A stretch of 64,000 nt of DNA. Origin: Candidatus Ferrigenium altingense. GTDB taxonomy: Bacteria; Pseudomonadota; Gammaproteobacteria; Burkholderiales; Gallionellaceae. A program made the position numbers and the translations under genes. The stretch covers positions 62,001-126,000 of the forward strand of contig JAHRYS010000002.1 of the NCBI GenBank assembly GCA_020621985.1, given 5' to 3'. Position 1 is the stretch's first letter. Each line of letters starts with the position of its first letter. The notes under the pieces are model-generated. The model was not told where the DNA came from and did no database searches. It saw only the letters and a program-made list of their open reading frames with translations. Below, in pieces: positions 56,370 to 64,000 of this stretch.

Positions 56370-57633
56370 AAAAGAATCCGTCGTGCTGATCATCGGGCAA
56401 CATCTGTCCATTCCCGCTTTCCGGCAATGCTATCGGCAAACGGCGCGCATCCGGCTGTTGCGCCAGAAATGCCGCGATAACCTGTTCATTCTCCTGCTGG
56501 AAAACCGAGCAGGTAGCGTAGAGCAATTTACCCTCCGGCGCCAGCAGCGGCCACAACGCGCGCAGGATATCGAGCTGTTGCGCGGCAAAACCGGCAATAT
56601 CCGTGCGGCGGCGCAGCCATTTGATGTCGGGATGGCGGCGCACCACGCCGCTGGCGGAGCAGGGCACGTCGGCGAGAATCCGGTCGAACGCCCGGCCATC
56701 CCACCACTTATCCGGCTCGGCGGCATCCCCGACCAGCAGTTGCGCGGACAATTCCAGGCGCTGCAAATTTTCCGCGACGCGCTGCAGGCGTTTCTCGTCC
56801 TTGTCGACCGCCACCATTTCCACTTGTGCGCATTCCAGTATATGCGCGGTCTTGCCGCCCGGTGCGGCACAGGCATCCAGCACGCGCATGCCGTCGCGAA
56901 CATCCAGCAGGCGCGCGGCGTGTTGCGCGCCGGCATCCTGCACCGAAACCAGCCCGGCAAAAAATCCCGGCAGCCTGTCCACCGGCACCGGCTTGTCCAG
57001 TTGCAGCGCGCCAAACCCGATCAAATCATTCTCGATCAACCGGGCCGGCAGGCCTTGCTGCTCCAGCTGCGCCAGATAATCCGCAGTCGAGCCGCGCCGC
57101 CGGTTGACGCGCAGCGTCATCGGCGGATGCAGATTGCCCGCCGTCAGTATCGCCGCGCTGCGCTCGCCATACTGCGCCTGCAGCTCATCGATCCACCACT
57201 GCGGATAACTGTACTTCCCTTCCGCGTGCTGCGCGGCCTGTTCCAGCAACGCATCCCTGCCGCGCAGGAAATTGCGCAGGATCGCGTTCACCAGACCGCT
57301 CACTTTCGCGTTCAGCATTTGGGCGGAGCGCACCGCATGATCGACCACGGCATGCTGCGCGGCTTTGCTGTATTGCAGCTGGTACAGCGCCACCAGCAGC
57401 ACATGGTAGATGCGCTGATCCAGCATCGGCTTATGCAGCAACAGGCCCAACAGCGTGCGCAATTGGCCGTAATAACGCAACGTGCCGTAGCTCAGATCCT
57501 GCAGGGCCGCGCGCTGTGCCGGAGTCCATACCGCTTTTCTGCGCAGCGACTCCTCCAGCACCTGATTGAGGTTGCGCCCTTCCGCCAGCACCTGCTGCAC
57601 GATTTGGCTGGCGGCGAGTTGTATGTTGTGCAT
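56347..57633 (-). CDS. rsmB: 16S rRNA (cytosine-967-C5) methyltransferase RsmB
   Basis: 428 residues. N-terminal NusB-like RNA-binding domain (about 1-140) and a methyltransferase core with LDACAAPGGKTAHIL, DVPCSASGV and YATCSVFQQEN; the last Cys is the catalytic nucleophile and the PCS Cys helps release. Methylates C967 of 16S rRNA. The start follows fmt directly, as in many Proteobacteria. Confidence 0.95.
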   Translation of the reverse strand: MHNIQLAASQIVQQVLAEGRNLNQVLEESLRRKAVWTPAQRAALQDLSYGTLRYYGQLRTLLGLLLHKPMLDQRIYHVLLVALYQLQYSKAAQHAVVDHAVRSAQMLNAKVSGLVNAILRNFLRGRDALLEQAAQHAEGKYSYPQWWIDELQAQYGERSAAILTAGNLHPPMTLRVNRRRGSTADYLAQLEQQGLPARLIENDLIGFGALQLDKPVPVDRLPGFFAGLVSVQDAGAQHAARLLDVRDGMRVLDACAAPGGKTAHILECAQVEMVAVDKDEKRLQRVAENLQRLELSAQLLVGDAAEPDKWWDGRAFDRILADVPCSASGVVRRHPDIKWLRRRTDIAGFAAQQLDILRALWPLLAPEGKLLYATCSVFQQENEQVIAAFLAQQPDARRLPIALPESGNGQMLPDDQHDGFFYALLQKI

Positions 57634-58563
57634 TTAGCTTACCGAAAAATTATCGCCGGCCTTGACCGGCACGGCCTGCAAGAACTGTGCGGCAGGCTGT
57701 GCCTTGCCGCCGGGGCGTTGCAACACTTCCAGGCGTAGCGCATCCTTGCCGCAGGCGACGATGATGCCCAGTTTGTCCGCCGCCAGCACCTTGCCCGGCG
57801 CGCCATGCTCGCCGGCGCAGAGCCCGGCCTGCCAGATTTTTATCGCCACCCCGTTGAAGCCGGCATGGCACACCGGAAAGGGGTTGAACGCGCGCACCGC
57901 CCGTTCGATCTGCCGCGCATCCTGTCGCCAGTCGATCTGCGCCTCGCTCTTGAGCAGCTTGGCGGCGTAAGTCGCCGCCGCATTGTCCTGCTTGACCGGC
58001 GCCAGGCGTTGCTCCTGCAACAGGCGCAACGCTTCGAGGATGCTGTCCGCGCCCATCGCGGCCAGCTTGTCATGCAGGGTATGGCCAGTATCTGTTGCCG
58101 CAATCGGACAGGCCCGGCGCAACAGCATATCGCCGGTATCCAGCCCTTCATCCATCTGCATGATGGTGATGCCGGTTTCATTGTCGCCCGCCAGAATCGC
58201 GCGCGGTATCGGCGCGGCCCCGCGCCAGCGCGGCAGCAACGAGGCATGGATATTCAGGCAACCGTAGCGCGGCAGTTGCAGCACCGCTTTCGGCAGGATC
58301 AACCCATAAGCGGCGACCACCATCACATCGGCCTCCAATGCGGCAATCGCGTGCTGCGCTTCTTCCGTTTTCAGGGTGGCGGGTTGTAACACGGCCAAGC
58401 CATGTTGCAGCGCGAGCTGTTTTACCGGGCTGGGGGTCAGCTGCATGCCGCGCCCGGATGGGCGATCCGGCTGGGTCAGCACGGCAACGACCCGATGCTC
58501 CTTGAGCAGCGCGGCCAGCGCGCTGGCCGCGAAATGCGGCGTACCGGCAAAGATGATTTTCAC
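57634..58563 (-). CDS. fmt: Methionyl-tRNA formyltransferase
   Basis: 309 residues. IIFAGTPHFAASALAALL at the start, LNIHASLLPRWRGAAPI (catalytic Asn/His), and QMDEGLDTGDMLL (catalytic Asp). Formylates the initiator Met-tRNA. It is followed directly by rsmB and preceded by def with 11 bp between, so addition and removal of the formyl group are encoded together. Confidence 0.96.
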   Translation of the reverse strand: MKIIFAGTPHFAASALAALLKEHRVVAVLTQPDRPSGRGMQLTPSPVKQLALQHGLAVLQPATLKTEEAQHAIAALEADVMVVAAYGLILPKAVLQLPRYGCLNIHASLLPRWRGAAPIPRAILAGDNETGITIMQMDEGLDTGDMLLRRACPIAATDTGHTLHDKLAAMGADSILEALRLLQEQRLAPVKQDNAAATYAAKLLKSEAQIDWRQDARQIERAVRAFNPFPVCHAGFNGVAIKIWQAGLCAGEHGAPGKVLAADKLGIIVACGKDALRLEVLQRPGGKAQPAAQFLQAVPVKAGDNFSVS

Positions 58564-58574
58564 TGTTATATGAC

Positions 58575-59078
58575 CTACAAAGTCTCGCGTTGGCGCTTCT
58601 TCAGCTTGGCGCGAAGCCTGATTTGCTTGAGTTGCGACAGATATTCGACAAACACCTTGCCGCGCAAGTGGTCTATCTCGTGCTGGATGCAGACCGCCAG
58701 AAATCCTTCCGCATCCAGCGTGAAGGGTTCACCTTTTTCATCGAGCGCGCGCACCGTCACTTTTTCCGCGCGGCACACTTTTTCATAAATGCCCGGCACC
58801 GACAGACAACCTTCCTCGCTTTCCTCTTCGCCGCTGCTGGCGATGATTTCCGGGTTGATGAATATTTTCAACTGATTGTGCGTCTCGGAAACGTCCACCA
58901 CGATGAGTTGTATATGCACATCCACCTGCGTTGCCGCCAAGCCGACTCCGGGCGCGGCATACATGGTCTCCGCCATGTCTCGCGCCAGCCTGCGGGTGGC
59001 TTCATCGACCCGTTCGACCTTCCTGGCGACTTTGTGCAGCCGCTCATCGGGGTACTGCAAAATTTTCAGGATTGCCAT
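58575..59078 (-). CDS. def: Peptide deformylase
   Basis: 167 residues. Motifs [19 protein letters not shown] and QHEIDHLRG supply the active-site Gln, metal-binding Cys and the two His with the catalytic Glu. Removes formyl from new proteins. First gene of the def-fmt-rsmB run; divergent from the LysM protein gene. Confidence 0.96.
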   Translation of the reverse strand: MAILKILQYPDERLHKVARKVERVDEATRRLARDMAETMYAAPGVGLAATQVDVHIQLIVVDVSETHNQLKIFINPEIIASSGEEESEEGCLSVPGIYEKVCRAEKVTVRALDEKGEPFTLDAEGFLAVCIQHEIDHLRGKVFVEYLSQLKQIRLRAKLKKRQRETL

Positions 59079-59180
59079 ATGCGCTCCATAAATGCTTGCT
59101 TATTTATATGACTGGATGCAGAATTTAATGCAACGCAGCAACATTGCGTGCCCTTAATATTGATTCTGCCGGAGTTTTCC

Positions 59181-60221
59181 ATGCGCAAGATTATATCGCT
59201 GATTTGCTTTTTGTTGCCCATCTTGGCCTTTGCTGCCCAGCCTGATACCCGTCCGGAACTTCGCAGCGATGCGCCTGACCGGCATGTGGTCGTCAAAGGC
59301 GATACGCTGTGGGACATCTCCGGCAAGTTCTTCAAAGACCCGTGGAAATGGCCGTATATCTGGGGCATGAACAAGGACTCCATCAAGGATCCGCACTGGA
59401 TCTATCCGGGCGACGTGATTGTCCTGGATCGCGCCAGCGGCACATTGCGTATCGGCGAGCCCGGTGCCGCCATTACGGGCAGTTCTGACGGCGTCATCAA
59501 ACTCTCGCCCAAAGCGCGTGCAGGCCACAGCACGCACGATGCCATCCCGAGCATCCCCGCCAGTGCCATCGAGCCGTTTCTAAGCCAGCCGCTGGCCATC
59601 GAAGAGGGCGCGTTGAAGGATGCGCCGACGCTGATCGGTGCGCGCGAAGGCCGCGTGATACTCAGCGCTCACGATATCGGCTTCGTGAAAGGCCTGTCCC
59701 AGGATAAAGGTAGCAAGTGGCAGATTTATCGCCCGGGCAAGACGTTTACCGACCCCGAGACCGATGAAGCGCTGGGCATCGAAGCAATCTATCTGGGCAA
59801 TGCCGAAGTGACCGCTTTTGCGGATGTCAGCACCGTCGCGATCACCAAATCCGTACAGGAGATCAATCAGGGCGACCGCCTGGTTGCCCCTTCCGGCGCT
59901 GCCGCCAACACTTACCTGCCGCGCGCGCCCGGCGGCAACATTTCCACGCGCGTCATTTCGGTGTACGGCGGCGTTTCGCAGGCCGGGCAAAATACCGTCA
60001 TCACCCTGAACAAGGGCGCACGCGACGGGCTGGAAAGCGGCCATGTGCTGGCCCTGTACCGCAAGGGCGAGGACGTGAAGAACGAAGGCGAAAAATTCAC
60101 CCTGCCGGATGAGCGCTATGGCCTGGTATTCGTGTTCCGCGTGTTCGACAAGGTATCGTACGCGCTGGTGATGCAAACCCGTTTGCCGGTGCAACTGCTG
60201 GATCGCGCGCAAACTCCTTAA
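59181..60221 (+). CDS. LysM-domain exported protein
   Basis: About 346 residues from the ATG at 59181, preceded by GGAG; a start 11 codons earlier is poorer. Signal peptide MRKIISLICFLLPILAFAA, then LysM domain (VVVKGDTLWDISGKFF to IYPGDVIVLD). The rest has a repeated beta-rich domain without a known name. Betaproteobacteria commonly carry this gene just before dprA; it probably binds peptidoglycan in the periplasm. Confidence 0.9.
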   Translation: MRKIISLICFLLPILAFAAQPDTRPELRSDAPDRHVVVKGDTLWDISGKFFKDPWKWPYIWGMNKDSIKDPHWIYPGDVIVLDRASGTLRIGEPGAAITGSSDGVIKLSPKARAGHSTHDAIPSIPASAIEPFLSQPLAIEEGALKDAPTLIGAREGRVILSAHDIGFVKGLSQDKGSKWQIYRPGKTFTDPETDEALGIEAIYLGNAEVTAFADVSTVAITKSVQEINQGDRLVAPSGAAANTYLPRAPGGNISTRVISVYGGVSQAGQNTVITLNKGARDGLESGHVLALYRKGEDVKNEGEKFTLPDERYGLVFVFRVFDKVSYALVMQTRLPVQLLDRAQTP

Positions 60222-60246
60222 AAGACTTCCGCAGAACGCAGCGAGC

Positions 60247-61398
60247 GTGGCTCCGCTTCACTCCAAGCTTGACTGGACTTCACTCAAGGCCTGGCTGGCG
60301 CTCAGCCTGATACGCGGCCTGGGCGGCGAAAGCGCGCGCCGCCTGTTGAAGGAATTCGGTTCACCGGAGGCGGTTTTCGCCGCCTCCCCCGGTTCGCTCA
60401 GGCCCGTCGTCAAAGCCGAAGTCGCCGCCGAGATCGGCAAAGGCATCGCTGACGACCTGCTCGCCCCTACGCTGGCCTGGCTGGAAGACGGCAATAACCG
60501 CATCGTCACCCTCGCCGATAGCGACTACCCGCAAGCCCTGTTGAACATTCCCGACCCGCCGCTGTTGTTGTATGTGAAGGGGCGGCTCGACCTGCTCAAC
60601 CGCCCCGCGCTGGCCGTGGTCGGCAGCCGCAATGCCACCCCGCAGGGTATCCACAACGCCGAAGCGTTTGCCCAATCGCTGAGCGACTCCGGGTTGTGCG
60701 TCATCAGCGGCATGGCACACGGCATCGATGCCGCCGCGCATCGCGGCGCATTGCGCTGCCAAGGAAACAATTGTGGAAGCAGCATCGGCGTGGTCGGCAC
60801 CGGTCTGGACAAGGTCTATCCCGCCGCAAACCGCGACCTCGCCCATGCGCTCGCCAGCCAGGGCGCGCTGATTTCGGAATTCCCGCTCGGCACACCGCCG
60901 CTGGCCGCCAACTTCCCGCGCCGCAACCGCATCATCAGCGGCATGAGCGCCGGCTGCCTGGTGGTGGAGGCATCGCTGCAAAGCGGCTCGCTGATCACCG
61001 CGCGGCTGGCGCTGGAGCAGGGCAGGGACGTATTCGCGATCCCCGGTTCGATCCACGCGCCGCAAAGCAAGGGCTGCCACGCGCTGCTCAAGCAGGGCGC
61101 AAAACTGGTCGAGACCGCGCAGGATATTCTCGAGGAATTGGGCGGCCTAATCGCCGCAACCGCGCGCCGCCCCGATATGCCAGACCCTGATACACAAGGC
61201 CCGGCTACGCAGGGTACGGATGCGCAAGGCCCGAATTTCGCGCTGCTCGGGCATCTCGGCTTCGATCCGTCCGATCTGGACACTCTCGGCAAACGCAGCG
61301 GCTTGACGATAGCCGAGCTATCCGCCATGCTGTTGACGCTCGAACTGGAGGGGCGCATCAGTGCGTTACCCGGCGGCCTGTATCAACGAATCCACTAA
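60247..61398 (+). CDS. dprA: DNA-processing protein DprA
   Basis: 383 residues from a GTG start. Rossmann-like DNA_processg_A domain with VVGSRNATPQG, SGMAHGIDAAAH, GTGLDKVYPAAN and FPRRNRIISG, and a C-terminal winged-helix part. Loads RecA on incoming single-stranded DNA during natural transformation. A Gln/Thr/Gly-rich linker (DTQGPATQGTDAQGP) joins the two domains, longer than usual. Confidence 0.95.
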   Translation: MAPLHSKLDWTSLKAWLALSLIRGLGGESARRLLKEFGSPEAVFAASPGSLRPVVKAEVAAEIGKGIADDLLAPTLAWLEDGNNRIVTLADSDYPQALLNIPDPPLLLYVKGRLDLLNRPALAVVGSRNATPQGIHNAEAFAQSLSDSGLCVISGMAHGIDAAAHRGALRCQGNNCGSSIGVVGTGLDKVYPAANRDLAHALASQGALISEFPLGTPPLAANFPRRNRIISGMSAGCLVVEASLQSGSLITARLALEQGRDVFAIPGSIHAPQSKGCHALLKQGAKLVETAQDILEELGGLIAATARRPDMPDPDTQGPATQGTDAQGPNFALLGHLGFDPSDLDTLGKRSGLTIAELSAMLLTLELEGRISALPGGLYQRIH

Positions 61399-61411
61399 AA
61401 CCACGCTAATC

Positions 61412-61867
61412 ATGTTCGAAATTTTGATGTATTTGTTTGAAAGTTACTTTGACGCGGGCAGTTATCCGGAGCCGGATAAACTGTCGCGCAAACTTTCCGC
61501 CGCCGGCTTCGAAGGCGAAGAAATTGACGAGGCGCTGACCTGGCTGTCCGCGCTGAAACAACAAAACCCGGACAATTATCCGGCCAGCCTCGAACATGCC
61601 GGCATGCGCCATTTTGCCGGACTGGAACTGCAGCGCATCGGCTTCGAGGCGCGCCAGTTCCTGCTATTCGCCGAGCAGCAACACATGATCTCCGCCGTCG
61701 AGCGCGAGATGATCCTCGACCGCGCCGTCGCGCTGCAACAGGAAAATCTCGGGCTGGACAAGCTTAAGCTGATCATGCTGATGGTATTGTGGAACCGCCA
61801 TCAGAATCTCGATCCGCTGTTGATCGAAGAATTGCTCACCCCGTTAAATTCAGCACAACTACATTGA
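61412..61867 (+). CDS. smg: Smg/DUF494 family protein
   Basis: 151 residues from the ATG at 61412 (MFEILMYLFESYFDAGSYPE). The acidic, helical protein and its place between dprA and topA are standard for smg in Proteobacteria; molecular role unknown. It begins 13 bp after dprA. Confidence 0.94.
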   Translation: MFEILMYLFESYFDAGSYPEPDKLSRKLSAAGFEGEEIDEALTWLSALKQQNPDNYPASLEHAGMRHFAGLELQRIGFEARQFLLFAEQQHMISAVEREMILDRAVALQQENLGLDKLKLIMLMVLWNRHQNLDPLLIEELLTPLNSAQLH

Positions 61868-61883
61868 GCCTCAATCACCCCGC

Positions 61884-64000
61884 ATGGCAACCAATCTCCT
61901 GATCGTCGAATCCCCGGCCAAGGCCAAGACCCTTAAAAAATATCTGGGCAAGGATTTTGAAGTCCTCGCCTCGTTCGGCCATGTGCGCGACCTGGTTCCC
62001 AAGACCGGCGCGGTCGATACCGAGAACAATTTCGCGATGCAGTACGAAACCATCGCGCGCAACAGCAAGCACGTGGACGCGATTGCCAAAGCCGCCGCCG
62101 AAGCCGACAACATCCTGCTGGCACCCGATCCGGACCGCGAGGGGGAGGCGATCGCCTGGCATATTTCCGAGTTGCTCAAGGCCAAGCGCGGCCTGAAAAA
62201 CAAGAACATGCAGCGCGTGGTGTTCTATGAAATCACCCAGTCGGCGGTGCGCGAAGCGGTCGCTCACCCTCGCGAAATCTCAATGCCGCTGGTGAATGCG
62301 CAACAGGCGCGGCGCGCGCTGGACTATCTGGTCGGCTTCAATCTGTCGCCGTTGCTGTGGCGCAAGATCCGCCCCGGGTTATCCGCAGGCCGCGTGCAAA
62401 GCCCCGCGTTGCGCATGATCGTCGAACGGGAGCTGGAGATCGAGGCGTTCAAGAGCCAGGAATACTGGACGGTGCATCTGGACAGCCACAAGGATCACCA
62501 GCCGTTCAGCGCCAAGCTGTTCCAGTATCAGGGCAAGAAGCTCGAGCAGCTCAGCATCGGCAGCCAGGCCGAATACGACGCGATCTTCGCCAAGCTCAAC
62601 GATGCCAAGCTGCCGCCCAAGGTGGTGCGCGTCGAGAAGAAGGCCAAGCAGCGCTATGCCGCCGCGCCGTTCACCACTTCCACGCTGCAACAGGAAGCGG
62701 TGCGCAAACTCGGCATGACCGCCGACCGCACCATGCGTACCGCGCAATCGCTGTATGAAGGCGTGGACATCGGCGGCCAGACGGTCGGCCTGATCTCCTA
62801 CATGCGTACCGATTCGGTGTCGCTGGCGAAAGAAGCGGTGCAGGAAATCCGCGACTACATCAAGGATAATTTTTCGGCGGAGTACCTGCCGTCCACCCAG
62901 CCGGCCTACAAGAGCAAGACCAAGAACGCGCAGGAATCGCACGAGGCGATCCGCCCGACCTCGATCCTGCGCACCCCGGACAGCCTGCGCGACCACCTGA
63001 CCGCCGATCAGGCGCGCCTCTACGAGATGATCTGGAAGCGCACCCTCGCGTGCCAGATGGCTCCGGCGCGTTTCGACACGGTCAGCCTGGACATCCGCCT
63101 CGGTGGCGACACCACGCTGTTCCGCGCTTCCGGCCAGACCCTGGTGTTCCCCGGCTTCATCGGCGTGTACATGGAAGACGTGGACGATGCCGAGGAGGAA
63201 GAGGGCGGCAAGCTGCCGCCGCTGGCCGAGGGCGACGTGGTGTCGCTGGACAAGCTGTACGGCGAACAACACTTCACCCAGCCGCCGCCGCGCTTTTCCG
63301 AAGCCAGCCTGGTCAAGTCGCTGGAAGAGTACGGCATCGGCCGGCCGTCCACTTACGCCACCATCATCTCGACCCTGCAAGCCAGGGAATACGCCGTTAT
63401 CGACAAGAAACGCTTCGTCCCGACCGACGTCGGGCGCGTCGTCACGCGCTTCCTCACCGACCATTTCACCCGCTATGTAGACTACGGTTTCACCGCCCAC
63501 CTCGAAGACGAGCTGGATGAGGTTTCCGAAGGCAAGCGCGACTGGATCGGCGTGATGGATGAATTCTGGAAGGGTTTTTCCATCCTCATCAAGGAAAAAG
63601 CCAGCATCGACCGCCCGGTGGAATTGATCGACGAAGCCTGTCCGGAGTGCGGCAAACCGCTCGCCAAAAAACTCAGCAAATACGGCAGCTTCATCAGTTG
63701 CACCAACTACCCGGAGTGCAAATACAAACGCAGTCTGAGCGGCGAATCGCAGGACGATGCCTCGGCAAGGGTTGAGTTGGGCGTGCATCCCGAAGCCAAC
63801 CAGCCCGTGCTGCTGTTGCGCGGCCCGTACGGTCACTACGTGCAACTCGGCGAAGCGGTCAAAGGCGAAAAAACCAAACCCAAGCGCGTGTCGTGGCCGA
63901 AGGAAATGCCGCTGGAACAGGCCGATCTGGCCGGCGCGCTAAAGCTGCTGGCGTTGCCGCGCGAGCTCGGCGCGCACCCCGAAACCGGCAAGAAAGTCAT
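61884..64000 (+). CDS. topA: DNA topoisomerase I, 3' end outside window
   Basis: Open from the ATG at 61884 to the window edge, about 705 codons. TOPRIM start ATNLLIVESPAKAKTLKKYL with DPDREGEAIAWH, active-site Tyr near residue 306 in ISYMRTDSV, and a first C-terminal zinc finger (CPECGKPLAKK to YPECKYK). Relaxes negative supercoils through a 5'-phosphotyrosine link. Start lies 16 bp after smg. Confidence 0.96.
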   Translation, partial: MATNLLIVESPAKAKTLKKYLGKDFEVLASFGHVRDLVPKTGAVDTENNFAMQYETIARNSKHVDAIAKAAAEADNILLAPDPDREGEAIAWHISELLKAKRGLKNKNMQRVVFYEITQSAVREAVAHPREISMPLVNAQQARRALDYLVGFNLSPLLWRKIRPGLSAGRVQSPALRMIVERELEIEAFKSQEYWTVHLDSHKDHQPFSAKLFQYQGKKLEQLSIGSQAEYDAIFAKLNDAKLPPKVVRVEKKAKQRYAAAPFTTSTLQQEAVRKLGMTADRTMRTAQSLYEGVDIGGQTVGLISYMRTDSVSLAKEAVQEIRDYIKDNFSAEYLPSTQPAYKSKTKNAQESHEAIRPTSILRTPDSLRDHLTADQARLYEMIWKRTLACQMAPARFDTVSLDIRLGGDTTLFRASGQTLVFPGFIGVYMEDVDDAEEEEGGKLPPLAEGDVVSLDKLYGEQHFTQPPPRFSEASLVKSLEEYGIGRPSTYATIISTLQAREYAVIDKKRFVPTDVGRVVTRFLTDHFTRYVDYGFTAHLEDELDEVSEGKRDWIGVMDEFWKGFSILIKEKASIDRPVELIDEACPECGKPLAKKLSKYGSFISCTNYPECKYKRSLSGESQDDASARVELGVHPEANQPVLLLRGPYGHYVQLGEAVKGEKTKPKRVSWPKEMPLEQADLAGALKLLALPRELGAHPETGKKV

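Overview
The window looks like a chromosome segment of a betaproteobacterium, probably of the Nitrosomonadales/Gallionellaceae type. This is inferred from the tkt-gap-pgk-pyk-fba order, the def-fmt-rsmB-DUF4390-ntrYX block, the dprA-smg-topA block and the general protein flavour; no rRNA or other phylogenetic marker is present to confirm it.

Region 1 (1-19.6 kb, all genes on +) is a surface-polysaccharide (O-antigen/capsule) locus that is less GC-rich than the rest. It opens inside a pseudaminic acid synthase gene and continues with an amidation cassette (WbpG/PseA-like amidotransferase, HisH-like glutaminase, HisF-like partner, and a second amidotransferase homologue with a degenerate PP-loop). 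Then come sugar-modifying enzymes (C-methyltransferase, three SDR proteins, other methyltransferases), five or six glycosyltransferases and a Wzy/ligase-type membrane protein. The likely product is an amidinated, methylated surface glycan. The locus is scarred: an IS4-type remnant at 6.7 kb, an intact IS30 element at 16.4-17.5 kb next to a related remnant, two separated fragments of a wzz-like chain-length gene, and at 19.6-21.2 kb a mosaic of two IS30 pieces in opposite orientation around a 559-bp deleted IS21-type element.

Region 2 (21.2-30.9 kb) is GC-rich conserved chromosome: YaeQ, YchJ, an RsuA-type pseudouridine synthase, a YlqF/RbgA GTPase, a RIO-type kinase, a methyltransferase, MntP, a YyaL-type thioredoxin-domain protein and PepD. 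The gaps carry REP-like palindromes.

Region 3 (31-37.3 kb) is an accessory strip: a foreign-looking GAF/HD-GYP protein, a secreted alpha/beta hydrolase flanked by a full and an internally deleted KTSC gene, a 46-residue zinc-ribbon protein, the tail of a zeta-toxin-like gene, a DUF4160/DUF2442 pair, an AT-rich solitary PD-(D/E)XK nuclease-like protein, and a PIN/VapC toxin with its antitoxin. That toxin-antitoxin pair lies between the 3' end of ettA and a second degenerate copy of the same ettA 3' end, which suggests insertion at this site. A 20-22 bp intergenic motif recurs through the strip.

Region 4 (37.3-45.9 kb) holds ettA, a ferritin-like protein, a P-type ATPase with Na,K-ATPase-like (P2C) signatures, an orphan ABC-ATPase start fragment, and a same-strand cluster of four poorly characterised genes plus a small J-domain protein.

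Region 5 (45.9-64 kb) is core: fba, pyk, pgk, gap and tkt (glycolysis/Calvin cycle) on the minus strand; an NtrY/NtrX-like two-component pair whose regulator lacks the AAA+ domain; DUF4390, rsmB, fmt and def; then on + a LysM protein, dprA, smg and the 5' part of topA, which runs off the window. No tRNA, rRNA or CRISPR array was seen.
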